From Pipra filicauda (taxonomy: Eukaryota; Chordata; Aves; Passeriformes; Pipridae), in contig NW_024104509.1 in NCBI RefSeq assembly GCF_003945595.2, positions 3,534,001 through 3,598,000 of the forward strand: 64,000 bases of DNA. Direction: 5' to 3'. The notes below the pieces were generated by a model. The model was not told the DNA's origin, made no database searches, and saw nothing but the letters and a program-made list of their open reading frames with translations. The position numbers and the translations under genes are program-made. Shown here one piece after another: positions 38,579-52,800 of this stretch (its first letter is position 1; every line of letters starts with the position of its first letter).

Positions 38579-40267
38579 AATATCACTCTGTTTAATGCTT
38601 AATGTAATCACAAATATTCTCCTTTGCTTTTTATTAATGCAAGAAACATTCAAGCACTTAAATATGAACCCTGGCAGTATTCTTCGGGACTCTTGTCCCA
38701 TTCATTTGAAATTAAAGTGTCCATGCTTTAATGCGATCTTCACGTTTAAGTCAGCTGTTAGTCAGAGCACACTGCTTAGCTGTTGTGCAATTTGGCCAGT
38801 TCTGTCCCTAAAGCCATTTACTTAAAAATTGACTCATTAACCTGCCTTCATTTACCTTGAGTGAAATAGCAAGTTTTGTCAAGGTATTTTTTCAAAAGGC
38901 ACCAATCAACTTTGTTATGAAGTGTTTTGACACAAAGTCAAACTACATATCTACGCTAAAATGTGAATGAAATCTATTGTAACACTGCAAACGCTCAAGA
39001 ACAGACATTACCATTTATGTATTAATTATTCCAGCTGTGGACAACATACTACCCAAAAATACTTTACCCTGACAGTCACTTCTGGAGAGTCCACCACTTG
39101 TTCCACACTGAAATAGTCCAGTCATGGCAGGAAAACTCAAGACAAATCTCAGCATTATATTCTGGGGAAGGATGCTCAGCACAAGGACACACTGTAGTCA
39201 GGCAATCTGAGTACAATAGAAAGAAAAAAGGCGAAGGTGTTTCCTTCTGGAAACCTGGTAAACTCTTCAAGGTAAATTATGTTTGTCTGACAGATTTAAA
39301 AAAAATTCAGATAAGCAAAGAGTTCTCAATATCTATTTATAATTTTAGCCCCTAATTTGTTTATGAAATTAGTTTTGTCAGATTTCTCTACACCTTAAAG
39401 AAAAGCACGAAGGAAAAGCATGAAACAGATTACTACTACAACAATGAAAAATGTCCAAAAATGAAAAATGTCCACAAAACAAATGTAGTCCCTGAGGGAA
39501 AATTTTAAAATAGTTGTGGATAGACACAGATAGGGGGAAAAAAAAGAAGACTCTGAGTACTAACAAAACAATCAAGTTAACTAGGAACAAACATTGTCTC
39601 TCAGCACCACTTCTGAAATCTCTCTCCCTCAGACAACCATCCACTCACATGTGCCTATACCATCATAGACATCCACCCAAACTTAAAAGTCTCAGATATC
39701 AAAGGAAAGGTTTTCTTGTTGAAACTTTAGAGGAATTACACAGCTCTCTATCTTTCATGATTATTCTTCATTGCTCAATGGTTTTTTGCTGGTATTTTTG
39801 GAAATCTGGAAGGAATAGAATAAATCTAACTTTGAGACAGAAAATCTATGTAGTTTGCTTTTCCTCTGAGATGAGCACAAGGTTTATCATAATCCAGTTC
39901 CTGCAGCTTGCTAGTAATTGCCAGATGCAAGTGGCAGACTCTGAGCTTTACTCTGCCTAGATTCATGCCCAATAAATTTCCAAATTTTACATCATATATA
40001 ATCCAAACAGCTTTATGGACAAGTTAATACAAGAAAGTACCCTATCCTCAAGATTGCCTTTCAGTAAAGAGATCACCTCAATATGCCAACATGACATATT
40101 TTTCACTCTGCTCTTCATTCCACCACTTCGGATTTATGAAGAAGACAGAAGGTCTAGCAAGAAGTCAACAGATACCTAAGAAAAATCCTGTTTCTAGGAT
40201 AGTGCTGAGGCAAACGATACTGTTAACCTGGACATAAGATTAATTACTGTAATTCGGTATCTTTTAA

Positions 40268-40293
40268 GATTATATCTGTATGCAGATATAATC
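40268..40293. repeat. Perfect hairpin, 11-bp arms and 4-nt loop
   Basis: GATTATATCTG and CAGATATAATC are exact reverse complements flanking the loop TATG. No transcription-terminator role is implied in a vertebrate intron. Confidence 0.88.
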
Positions 40294-42883
40294 AATTAAC
40301 CCTTGAATATAAAAATCACAATTCCTGTAACTAATAGAACAGTGAAAGATAATTTTAATTACTGAGGGTCTATTATTGAGAGGAAACATGAAGTATCTGA
40401 TGTGATTGCATGGGCAAACTTAAAATTGAGGTGGTGTGGGTCAGAAAAAATAAGAAAAGAGACTACAGTTAGTGGTGAGCCCCTGCACCACAGAAATACA
40501 CTACTCTCTTCTCCTGACACACATTCACCCACATACTGAAGAATACAAGCATCCTTACACATTTGTTCACACCTGCTTCTTACCACAGCATGAAGGAATT
40601 AGAGCAGCATAGAAAAGGAAGTCAAAGCAGTATTCACAAATGCCTGTAGTACAAATGGCAAAAGCAGTTGCTCTGTTATTATTTGCTTTGCTTCTTTAGA
40701 CATGCTGTGGAGAAAAAGGTTCAGTGTAGCAAGAGAGAACGAACCCACTGAGTATGACTGCCTGAATGGGGCATGATAGATGAGCTCCCTTGCAGATAGG
40801 AAAAGCCTCTAATCTGTTCTCTGGCTCATTGCTAGAGCAAGGCAAAGTCATTCTTTTCTTCTGAGGGAAATAACTTCTGCCTTTTCAATACTACGTGCAG
40901 GGTTTTGCAAAGGACAATCCAGACTGTCACCCAGATGAGACAGCAGCCTGTTTCCACGTCCCACACCAGGGTAGGCTCAGCTATGCAGCTTAAAACCCCG
41001 AAGCAAGACAAAGATGTTTCTATAATGCTTGTGCTTCCTATGGCTATTTTAGGAATGATTGGCTGCATTCAGGTTTCCACTACAAATAATGAGATACACA
41101 GGAAGAGAAATCATTTTCACGGCACCAGCACACAGCTAATGACTGAAACTGAAAACATCACTTCTAATATTCCAGATAATTTTATGGCATTGAAAAAACC
41201 TACTCTGTGTGCAATAAACAGAATGTAGACATCATCCCAGCAATGAAATAATGTCCTCCAGCCTGTCAGGACAGGAGGACTCTTGCTCTGGGGTTCATTG
41301 AAGAAAGTGTGACTCCAATCAAAATACTAAGGCTTTCTCAGACAACCAAAGACTTATTCCCAAACCTCCTCCTCTTCTCTCCCACATCCTGCAGCTTCAT
41401 TCCATAATGGTGGGTGACACAGGAAAAGAAGTGATTCATTAGCTGACTGCATCTAAGTGAATTCAGCAAAACTGCTTGACGGGTAGTCACAGACAGCTAA
41501 GGTTTTTTAACAAGTCTGCCAGGTGTTTTTGAACCCAAAAGAATCCTTCCGAGCTTGCCTGACAGAACAGAAATTCCTGTGCAGGAACCAGGAAGAAGAC
41601 TGCATAGCTGACAAACTGCTGCTGTTATTTCTTACTCTGCACTTCTGCTGCTTATGTGATTTATATCAAATGCTGCAGAGAGAGTTTCCTCTAACTCTAG
41701 GTTGGCCTTCATAATGTGGACATAAAGCTGCCAGGAGCTGATCTACAGCCAACACCCAAATTCCTGCCAGCATTTGGAAGGGAAAAAATGCACAAAAGAC
41801 ATTAGTCCAGAAAATCAAATTATTCTACAATGAAACTTAAGGCTGCATGCATGGACTGTGCTGAACCCAAGAGAAAAGACTGAAGAGATGCAGGTAGACA
41901 TCAAGGTGTGATGTTCTCAACTGGACTCCGATCCTGCAACCCCTTGTCAAGCCTTGCCCACATGTATGAACAATGTCTTACAGACTGTGCTTCCCTGCAC
42001 CACAGAGCAGTGAGTCTCCAGCTTGCAGCACAGTCACACAGCAGTTACAAGTAAAGGGTATTGCCTTGTTTTTGTTTATGCCAGTGAAAATGCTGACACT
42101 GACATCTGCTAGACTGTGGAGAACTGATTCCCACCAGACTTCAGAAAGACCTGTAACTGCTCTACAGCTTGTACAGTCACGGATGCTGCTGCTTTACCTA
42201 TTTATAAGTCTTCCGGTTACAGAGAACTGTATATATTTAATACTTTCATCCTCATAGAAGTATGCATACTTCGATGAAGACTCAGTTAAATTCTGCTAAC
42301 TTTATATGGGTTTTGGGCAAAGTCTCCCATCTAATGTTAGGAAACGGAAATAATCACATCCAAATTTCCTGTGAAATATAATGTTATACCTAATCTTTAA
42401 AAAGAAGAAATTCTTATTTTGATTTGAATTTTTGCTTTCTTAGAGAAAGCAAATCAGATGGTCTTGATCATGGTCCACACTATTTCTTCTAGTTAAAATT
42501 TTCCTGTGAGCAATTCAAAAGAGAATTATTCTTCTATGGTAAACATCACTACGTCAGCTTGAAGTAAAACACATTCTTGACACGTGAATGCCCCTATTTT
42601 CAACATATGCTTGTAAAAAAGTCAATTTTGCAGTGTCTATGTCCATACACATTGATAATTTCTGATATCCTGAACAACAGAACCAATAATGCCTGAAGAG
42701 TGTACTGTGATGGCTCAATAAATACAGTTTTTTTCGAAGACTTCTCTCAGTGACTTGCTGTAAGAAAGAGATCTGAAGAACGTAATTTCAGGCATTTCTC
42801 CTCTTCTGATGGAAAAATATAACTTTGAAATAAAGAACTTAACTTACAAAATCTTTACTGGAAGCTCTGAGGGACCCTGGTAT

Positions 42884-42915
42884 CCGATACCTGCATTACC
42901 GATACCTGCATTACC
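42884..42915. repeat. Tandem duplication of a 15-bp unit
   Basis: CCGATACCTGCATTA occurs twice head to tail (42884 and 42899), followed by CC of a third unit. Confidence 0.93.
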
Positions 42916-45900
42916 TCAGGGTGGTCAGCAACAGCTTTTCCTAGACACCAGCCATAGAGGTACCTTGATGAGACAAACTGCCCAGAGCTTCTCCATGCTT
43001 TCACAAAAATTTCAGAGAGGAGAAGGACCTTTATTTAGTTCACTTACCAGTAAGCTTTACTTACTGCACGTAAAGTTAGAAGCATGTCCAGCCCTGGAAT
43101 ACATGGCAGTCTGAGAATATGCTGAAGAAAATTTTGTTTAAAAAACTGCAACACATAAATATTGAGTATGTTCTCACATATTTAAAGCATTGGAGAAAAA
43201 AGGTGGGAATTCATCCATAATTTACCTCCCTGAATACTGGTGCCTACCACAACACCACTCCTCCATGTAGAGGTAGTAAGCAATTTTTTTCCCTCAACAA
43301 ATTACCATACCTTTTTTCACTGGCATCCTTAAAAGTCTTACTTACTGTCCCAGGCAGGAAGAAACAACCTGCACAGGATCTGCATGGAGAAGCACATGGA
43401 CAGGAGGGGCAACACAAACCTATAACCAGCAAGATGAAGTTGTCAACTGACAATGCTCCACAATAAACTGTTTCCATAAAGAATGGAAGAAATTTGTGAA
43501 ACTGAAAACTCTGATGCCTCCATGATAAAGTCTGTGAGGAAAGCTTGTATGCTTCCTTTCTGAACCCTAGGGAGCTCCCCACAATCTCTTCCCTTCCTGA
43601 CACTTACATATAGGGTCTCTCTCTCATGAAAGGACTTGGCTTTCCTCATGCAAGAACAGATCTGGCTTTCCTTAAACCAGAACAGATTCCTCCCCTTATT
43701 CACATACCCTTACGTTCCCCAAAAGCTGAGAACATTATTTCTGCTGCAAGCTCATGGGGACAGATTGTATCTTCCCTCCTTTTTTGGACAGTTTAAAGAA
43801 GATTGCTAGTACTTCCCATAAATAAAAAACAGCACTCGATGGTCAAAGGATGACTAAACTTGGAATATATCTTTTAATGTATATTTTAATAAAGCTGACT
43901 TGTGGCTTAATTTCTCTTAGCTCAATCCAGATAAGCTCTGAATGCAGGTATTAAACAGTAAAACCAGGACAGAGAGATGTGGTTGCCTTCTCCCAGGAGT
44001 TGGGCAATTAAAAAGATGGAGAGCAAGCTCCTTGCTCCTGGAGCCCACCAGGCATATGCTTTCTTTTTCCATTATGGAGACAGATCAACTGTCATGCTCT
44101 TTCTCAGCTGACAGAGCCAGGTACCCTCTCTTCCCCATACCTGCCAAGGATAACTGTTTCCCTCCGCCAGGAACAAAGCGCGTTGCCCTCTTGCGTGTTC
44201 CCCAAGGGCAGGACACAGTCATCCAGAAGAATTTTGCCTGACTGGAAATGCAAATGAGGACAGAAATGTTTTCAGCACAACTAACACTTCAGTCTCTTCT
44301 CTTGCTATGCACGCTTAGAAGGACACAAAGTCAAACATGAGGACAAAAATGCTAAGCCATGCATCCCGTGTAGGGTCCTCCTGCCTAGTTCTCAAGTAGG
44401 ACTAACTGTTCCACAATTGAACTAAAACACAAACTAACTAAAAAACCCTTTCATTTCCAATATGCCATTTTTAAGGTATTTACAATGTAAACATAGACAA
44501 AAGGTATGCTCTCTTTTATGACAAGACTGCAATAAAGCAGCTCCAATTAGCAACACCAGATATGGTATCAGAGGAAAGACAGTTTTCAATGCAAGGGTAA
44601 GAAACCTCTCTTTTGAGCTTATTCAGCAGCAAGTAGACATCCACCTTTCCTTCTTCTTATACTGTTTTCTCTTTGCCTTTGCAGATCTGTACAATAGATG
44701 AATTGATGATTTCCTGCAATAGCAATATGATTACTGCTTGCTGCTTTGTCACAAACCAATCAATCACACATCATCTACAGTCAAGCGATGTCCTGCATCA
44801 GCTGAACAACGAAGTGCTATGCACAGTCCTATCAACACCATAATTTCTATCACTGGCTGGACCCTCCCATAAGCTAGAAGACTGTAACCTACTTTCTGTC
44901 TGCCTTTGTTGCAAAAATAAAGTTTGGGCTACAACTCAAATGGCAAAAAACTGCTTGGGATTAAATCAGTGCTACCTATAGAAAGAAAAAATAAGTATCT
45001 TCACCAGCAGAAAATACTACTGTACTGGAGCTCCTTTTGATTATTCTTTCCTCAATTTGTGTTTTACCCCATGAATGCTTTGTGCTGTGCAATTTTTATT
45101 TTAAAAAAAAGCCTTGTCTCAAAAAGTTTACAATCCACATAGACAACACACACATTTGTGGATAAAGGAGAATTTTATTTTTTTTTAATTTTTGCTAGTA
45201 CAAGAAAAACTGTTCTGACCTGCAATTCTCATGATTCAAATATGTTAGTGGCCTTGTTCTTTCTCTAAGCAAACATTTGAGTTACTAAACTGCAAAAATA
45301 CTGACAGCATTTCTGCAGCATAACAGCATCCATAACCGACTTCCAACATCCCAAACTGCTCAGATCAACATTTTGGGCTCAAACAAATGCATTCAATTGC
45401 TAGTCTCCATCCTAGTACCAAGTCCTTAAAAACTGAATCATGCACACATGCACACATAGGGGATGCATTCCGCAAGATAGAGGAGTTATTGCCTGCAGTT
45501 TTTCTTTCAGCGAGGACATGGCTTTGGAGGACAGTTTGGCAGTTCAAGGAGCACGAACACATATTTGTTTAGTTTTTCTATCATTACCAATTGGTCAGTC
45601 AGAGCTACATCTTTTCTAGTTATATTTACAGAAGTCACACAAATAATAAAAGAGTTGTTATTAAATCATTTTCCTAAACAGATTTTAGAAACACTAATGT
45701 TTGAGAAACCCTGGGAACAGACGGCAGAATTAACCACTCAGCCTTGGTTCAATATCAAGAGAAACGATGACCCACATATTTAGTTGTCTTATGAAAGATT
45801 TCCATCATTCTGACTAATCAATCAAGTTAAATTATGTTTAATTATTAGACTCCAACATCTGGGCTTAACCAGAATAATCTAACCATCACAACAAATCCAC

Positions 45901-46803
45901 ATTTAAAAGCAAACTTCAGTTACAATGTCTTGGACAATCCGAAGGTTTAACATGCAAACAGTTACCAAATCATACAACTAAAAGAATATGGTTTCACTCA
46001 ACAGTAATTAAGTTTAAATTCCAGCAGTAATGAAAAACAAGATATCAAACATTACCTTTCTTTTTTAAAGAAAGAAAGAAAAAAATTCAGTACCGAAGGA
46101 GGAGAGTGTCACTAGTATCAGGGACAAAACAGAAGAGCAAGAACAGCCATCTCAGCACATTAGAGCTTTCTGCTAAAGCCACAGTCAGATCTGGTACAAT
46201 AAAAACAGCAGCAGCCATTCCCTTGAGACTGCAATGTTGTGTGAAGCTACACACAAAACACTTCATTGATGTCTCTAGAGGACCAGAGGAGGCTAAAGGT
46301 CTATTTTAGCTAACTACTCTAATCCTCCCATTGCCTCCTCCCAAACCAACACTTACCTTCTTCAACAGCCGCAGCTGAAAGCCTAACTATGCACTGCTTT
46401 GAGGATCTTGCACTTAATAAAGCTCTGTAAGTTTGATTTCTAAGTAGAAGGTACTAAAAATAAACTTTATAAAGCATACTAGTCTGTATCTTTGATATCC
46501 AAAAGCAATGAAGACTTTTGAGACGCTAGCAGGTCTCTCTGAAAAAAAAGTAATAAACACTATCACATCTCAGTCTTTGCATTGCTTACCATTTACTCCT
46601 CCCCCTCCCCTTATTTTGTTGACAGCAAGATGGACAATACATGAAAATTTGATTCTTGGTAAGTCGAGTAATGTAAATTAGCTTAATGAAATAGATGACT
46701 TTGTGTATGTCCCTTTGATACTGATTAAGCTCAAGTATCCACTCAGCTAATGACTAAAGCAATACTATGAGAGCTCTTGTGGAGGTGTCATAGCTATACT
46801 TCC

Positions 46804-46824
46804 TTTTTTTTTTTTTTTTTTTTT
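46804..46824 (+). repeat. Poly(T) tract, 21 T
   Basis: An uninterrupted run of 21 T residues. It could be the tail of an old minus-strand retrocopy, but no retrocopy is recognised to its right. Confidence 0.95.
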
Positions 46825-47919
46825 GAGCAGTCCTTTACTCAGCATTTCTTTCTATCTCAGATGCCCCTGGCCAGGAAAACAGGCCAGCTTCCAAACGGCA
46901 GACAGAAGCAGTTAACAGCTTAAGACATGAGTGATGTAACATAAAAATCTGCAGTTACTTTGCACAGCTTGGGCCTCAATGTATAAAGGAGACATGCTTT
47001 TGTGCCTCCAGTTTTCAAAGCAGATTACTAGTGTGCTGCAAGAGGCTGCTTTGACTCTGTAATTATAGTCATCTTAATAATGATCTGCTCGATAGCTGCC
47101 TACTGCTGGTGCCCAGACAGTTTAATCACCATGCATTCGGCTGTAGAGAACTACCTATCCTTCCTGTCATTTGAAACACGGGACATGTTGTGTGAAGGCG
47201 GTGAAAATGAGCTTCCTCTGAACTAGTTGGCTAATACACTTTCATCATTTAAAGCCGAAATTATAAAATAAACCAGTAAAAGTGATAATGCATTGCCTCT
47301 TATTACAAAAAGATGTTTCACCTCAGCTGCACTAGATGAACAGTCACTCCTACCAAGCCCATATATATATTATTCATTGAGCACCAGCTGTGTGCTCAGC
47401 ACTGTACAGACACATAGAGATGTGCTCCCTACTCCTGGGAAGCTTTTACAGTCTAAAGCAGTGGAGTTTGGCACTCATTCTGCCTGTAGAAATCCTATTG
47501 ACTTCACTATGGGGAGCAGTTGCAGAAGCAGATATTGAGGAAACTACTGTGAAGACTGACACAGAAGAGGTATGAATGTACCTGAACATATGTGTAGATG
47601 CAGAAAGATGATGCAGTATTAAAAGTCCTAACAACCATTTGTGCTGATGCTGGCTGCACGTTTTCACAGCCCACCGCTGTGTGGTTGCTGCCTTAGTATT
47701 TTCTCAAATTATGATGCTTTCAAGGCAATCCTGATCCAGTAACACCTAATATCGGAAGAAACGATATCCAATGTCCTCCAGTGCCAGGGATTTGTTAGGA
47801 CTCCTAGCTAAACACTAGGAGTGGGCCTAATGTGAGCAAGAATGAGAACCACCAAAATGTATTTTAGACTTGATATGAAATTCTACTCCTGGATTCCTAT
47901 AAAGATTTCCCACACTAAA
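46825..47919. other. Non-repetitive intron block
   Basis: No gene or mobile element. The 46960-47290 part is high-complexity sequence with TAAT words and lacks repeats, the general look of a conserved noncoding element, though conservation cannot be judged here. Confidence 0.35.
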
Positions 47920-48545
47920 CAAGAGAAGTGACTGAAAGTACAGTTTTATTTACACACAGTGGATGGAAGAACCTGGAAAAGAAATGGGGAAGAACAAGGC
48001 TAAAGTGGGGAAAAAAGGAAACAGATCTGAGTATAGGCACTGGGAAACAGAGTACAAAGACTGAAAACTGGGAGCTGGAGGTTCAGACAGGTGAAGCAGG
48101 CTAGGGAGGGAGAGCTGTCATGGCATCTGGGCATGGAGGGAGAGAAATGATTGGCAAGTGGGAAACAGCAAAAAACACAAAGATGAGAAGGACCTTTCAA
48201 ACTGAATATAGCCATAAAAAGACTATGAGGCAAAAGGACAGATGCAGGTATGTGTAAAGGGATCTCTAGAAGTGAAGGAAGGCAACTATGGGTAAAGGGA
48301 GAAGAAAGGGAAAAGATTCAGAAGATTCCTAAGAAAATGGACGTAAGAGGACATCAGCTACATGGAAGGAATCAAAAAAGTAAGAAAACATAGTTGTGTA
48401 TCACACTCCTTTTCATCTGGAGTCTATGCTTGAAAATTTGGTCTCTTAGGTGCACAGTATTTTTGTTCCTTTACTAACTCATCAATTTTTTAATCTCAGA
48501 GAAGTATTCGAGGAGAGAGAAGGATAGAAGGAAGTCTTCTGTGTT
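47920..48545 (+). repeat. Purine-rich tract
   Basis: About 0.6 kb whose plus strand is strongly enriched in A and G, especially 47965-48390 and 48490-48540 (words such as GGAAGAA, GGGAGAGA). It ends about 40 bp before the LTR-like element. Minus-strand open frames here are only translations of the pyrimidine-rich strand. Confidence 0.7.
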
Positions 48546-48585
48546 ATCAAATGATGCCAGGATTATTGGGATGTATTACAAGTGT

Positions 48586-49821
48586 TGTAGTGGTTTGAAC
48601 CTTGTTTTCCCCAGAGGCTAAGAGAAGTGGTAGACCCCAAGGGGTGGAAACCCCTGGAAGTTTTGAAGTTCTGCCCAATGGGCGCTCCTGCAGAAATGTA
48701 AACATACCACAACCAGACCGGAAAAGAAGAGTTGTAGTTTCGGTTGTAGAAGAGGTGGCCATGTTGTAGAGCCACGAGGTAGGGGCTCTGAGCCCCTTGG
48801 GGCCTCTGGCCCCCTCCCAGCCCCTGGCTGGGGGGCTGCAGGGACCTGGAACAGCATAAAGCTGGGCTAGGTGCCTGTAGTTATGCCGGGAGATGTTTTC
48901 TCCATGGGCACAGAGCAGCAGCCGACACTGACCAGAGAAACGGTGGCAGAGAGCCAGAGATAAGGACCTGAACTGGAGGAGTAGCAGAAGCAACATGCAG
49001 CACCAGAGAAAGGACTCCTGGAAGGAGAGCCGGGAAAAAAGAGAGCCAGCAGAGAGACAGAGTTCGGGGTAAGACTGTACCAGCCCCCAAAACTCCCTTG
49101 AGACCCCTCTTGGAGAAGAGGGACATGGACTCCTATTTTGGAGAGCAGTTTTAGACATGCAGCACCAGAGAGAGAGAGGAGCTGTGAAGCTCAGAGCGTC
49201 CCGGAGCTGGACCAGGACGGCCAGATGGAATGTGGGGGGAGTTGACCTTGGCTCTCCCCCCTCGCACTGCTGCCACGGTGGCAGCCTGAGAGACAGGGCA
49301 CAGAGGCCCTGCAAGAGATACCAGACCGTCACGAAGACCCCCCTGTGTCTTTGTGATATGACGTGGTGAAACGACCTTGTCTGGGGTTACAAAGCCCACG
49401 GAAGACCCCTCGGTTGTGAGGCGATGGGGCCGAGGGAGCTTGAATACCTCCCTCGTGGACGCTGGCAGAAAGCCAGCTATCAGCTGCTGCATGAGATGAG
49501 AAGAAGAAACCTGTTGCCTTAGAAGATGCTGCTGTTCAGAGACTGGAAGGGATCTGTCCTTCTTTCCCTCCTGGACTTTTATTTGGAGGAGAGAAGAGAT
49601 CTGATCCATTGTAAATACTATATGTCATGGTAGAGATAGTTATGATCATGTGTATAATGTGATATGGTATTTATTTGTACAGTCATTGTAATATATTCCC
49701 TTTTCCCCACTTTGAGTCTGGTGTGTTTTGTCTGGAAAAACCCATCTCACATTAGGTTGAGATGTGGGAGGGGGGAATGGAGCTAGGGAATTGGATTTTG
49801 GGACTATCTCAAACCATGACA
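48586..49821 (+). mobile_element. 1.24-kb solo LTR-like element
   Basis: The element starts TGTAGTGGTTTGA and ends TCAAACCATGACA, which are imperfect inverted termini (11 of 13 match) in TG...CA form. The TGT..TGGTTTGA start resembles LTRs of avian endogenous retroviruses as I remember them. The body is GC-richer than its surroundings, with an A/T-rich end segment at about 49605-49700. Flanks AAGTG on the left (with one extra T) and AAGAG on the right could be a decayed 5-bp target duplication. No gag, pol or env sequence is present. The long minus-strand open frame across 48547-49332 is not a recognised protein. Orientation is uncertain. Confidence 0.72.
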
Positions 49822-52800
49822 AAGAGGTAGTGATGTTTCCCTCCCAGCAGCTGGCTCACAGGAAGGCTGTAGGTATGAATACTGTAACTACATCAAAACA
49901 CAGGTTCATGGTTTGTGTCCTGTGGCTCACTACAGGATGAAAAGACAACTCCCCAACATTTCTGTCAGCATCTCTCTGATCACAAGCCATCTAAATCATT
50001 AAAGTACATCAAAAACTTGCTTAAATGCACTCTTCCATGACAGCAATCATTGTATTTGTCTCAGAGATGGAATTTAATCATAAAAGAAAGGGAAAGTAGC
50101 TTTTAGATCATGGGTGGGAAGGCAGGTGGTCCACCAAACAACAGTATCACTTGTGAGATTCACACTGAAAAACCTGGAGACTTGCTGAGCCAAGAAAATT
50201 TTGCCTATGCATGAGAACTGTCCTTATGCTTCAGAGATGAAGGATTTGGTGTCTGGGCCCAGCTCCCTGTGTGTATCCATGTGTGCCTTGATTTATACAG
50301 TAATCATGTCTGTTGCCTGAAGCACAGGGACTTGTTACAAAAACACATGAAAACATCCTCCTGCAGAGCATTTTCATACACCTTAGTTAGCAGCCTTCTT
50401 GGAGAGGACTGACAAATGGCCCACAAGGAGGAAAAAAGAATTCTGAATCTCGAGGTGGAATGGAAGAAGAGCAAGACAGAAGAAGGACAAAATTAGGGGA
50501 GAAGGAGAGGCAGAGTGAAGGGAATCTGCAAGAAAGAAGGGAGAGCAAGGTTACATACAGAAAGCCTATGGGAGCTGGGTAGATGGATCTAAATGAAACA
50601 GGTCTCTATTTTCATACAGCTGCAAAGAAACATGCTTCCCATGAAACCATTATAAACCCTTCTTCTTCAGGGTTGATTTAAAAATTGTAACTCAGCTGTT
50701 GCAATTTGTGTCGGACTTGGATTTGGCAATCCCAGACACCAAATCAATTCCAACTGAGAAGGGGACTTACAATGCTCCATTTTATAGTCTGAAATTGTAC
50801 TTTCAAGGGTTTAAAATTTTTTCTACCACCAATACAAAGTGACAGGAAGATTATATTAATTTTTAACATGAGGGATCAGTTTAGCTCTCAGTAGAGTCAG
50901 TAGAAAGATTTCCACCAGATTTATAAGATCCAGTTGGAAATACAGATGATGATCCTTCAGCATTTTCACTCTCAAAAACACCAATAGTGAAAAAGCAACA
51001 GACAAAGCACAGATATTTAAGGCAAGAACACTTAATTCCTTTGATGTTGGTATATCACTTAACAGTCAGTCATGATGTTATCCAACTTACCGCTTGATTA
51101 TACACAGTCATTCATTAATTTCCACGCATTTTTCCAAGCTTTTCTTTATCAGGAGCTGTGGACTGTTACACTTTCAAACTGTTAAAAATATGCAAACTGT
51201 GGGTCTAGATCCCAAAAACTGTAGACAGACAAAACTGCCACTTAACTTAATAGAGTCAATGGGAGTGTAGCCAGCAAATAAGACTTTATGAAATTAATAT
51301 TCTGCACTAGCTAGTCTGTGAGTTTATGTTATAGGATGTGTTGGGCAGTGTGAAACGCAACATACCAAATTCAGCCTCACACAACCCTACAGCAGGAATG
51401 TTCTGTTTATTTATATGGAAACGTTACTACTAAACAAGCACTGGAACCGCGAAGCCTGGCTGTTACAAATTTGTGTCCTGATGCTGATGCCTTTAAAAGG
51501 ACAGAATTCCCCACATGCCCTTTGCCAGTCTTTCACCTGCTTGCCTGGTTTCAGAAGAGGCCTTGTAAAACCATTATGCTGCAATCTGAGCTAAGTCAGC
51601 CCAAAAATTTACAAGTTACTGGGAGCTGACAACCACCTATATAGAAACAAGACAACAAATCTTGTTTCTTTAGGACATCAGGCTATAAATATAGGTATTT
51701 GCATTAATTACTCAAAAAAATTTCAGCTCTGCACTACAGTGGGAATTGTACCCCTAGTTGCACGGAGACAAATTTAGCCTGGAGGATGAATGAGGCCGAG
51801 CTTATCTCTGATCCCCCTCCCTTCTGTCGGTTTCAGACTCTTCTTTCACCCTGTCCTCACACAGTTGTTTGTGCTTAATTTGAAACGGTTGAATTTCTTG
51901 TTAACTAGTAAGCAAAGAAAGCAACCTCTCCACCAGCACTGGGGTCCTTACTTCTCTGACTTAAATACATGAGCCTGATCAGATACTGACCATCAGCTCA
52001 GTGAAGAAAGGGCCATTGTGTGAGAGACCTGCATCCCCCCACCAGGGACCCAGACAGTACATTGCCATCACACTCTGACCGTCAGCTTTGAAAAAGTGGT
52101 TTTGGAAGTCAAGAAACATGGATCTTCATTATGTTGGGAAGATGTCATCACGCAAAAATCGCAGAACAGGGCTGCCAAGCAGACAAAAATTCGTTACTTA
52201 TTTACAAGGATTTTAGAAAGGGAAAGGCAGGGAAGAGAAAATACCTCAGCTCTGCACACAGTGATCTGGAAGATCCCCAAGCCCAGCTTCTCTTGAAAAG
52301 CTCAGCGCGCCAGTGTTTCCTGCAGGTACTACTTCAGTGTCGACAGCAAGATGCTCTCAGCAGCAGAATAACAGCTGCACAATACGAACAGCAACTGAAT
52401 GGTTGAACAGCTCTTTTTACAGGCATGGTGTGATAAAAACCTAGTGTTCTTTTGTGCTTCACAAAGCCCCTACTTTGCTGACTCCAAGTTCAAATCTCAC
52501 GGGTTATTAGGAGAAGGAAGAAGGACAATGCATTAACATGCATGGTAGAAAAGAATGTGCTCTATTCTGGAAACCAAGACTGCACTAGGAGCTGTGTTAT
52601 GTCCTAAATACCAAGCCAGAAGCCGCTTTCATGTCAATTAAAAGGTATGCATTTTGGCATGCAAGGATCACACACTTAGTCACAGTACAACTCAAGCCTG
52701 TTTTTCATGATGAAATGTTAAGTGGACCATTTTCCCCTCACTAGTTGTGCTCCCTATCAGGGACAAACACTGGAGGTATAAAGCTCTCACCAACTAGTGG

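Larger units (their letters stand above)
38579..46803. other. 5' intron of SEMA6A, part 3
   Basis: About 8.2 kb without a supported gene. It contains a hairpin at 40268 and a short tandem repeat at 42884. The rest is unique AT-rich sequence. Confidence 0.55.

Noticed and set aside
39514..39960. 148-codon plus-strand open frame
   Set aside because: No family resemblance, ordinary AT-rich intron composition, and no splice or promoter context.
46804..46860. Poly(T) as the tail of a minus-strand processed pseudogene
   Set aside because: The sequence to the right shows no recognisable mRNA-derived reading frame.
48547..49332. 261-codon minus-strand open frame, the longest in the window
   Set aside because: It lies almost wholly inside the LTR-like element, has low-complexity Leu/Ser/Cys-rich composition, matches no family I know, and overlaps several other open frames in the same GC-rich block.
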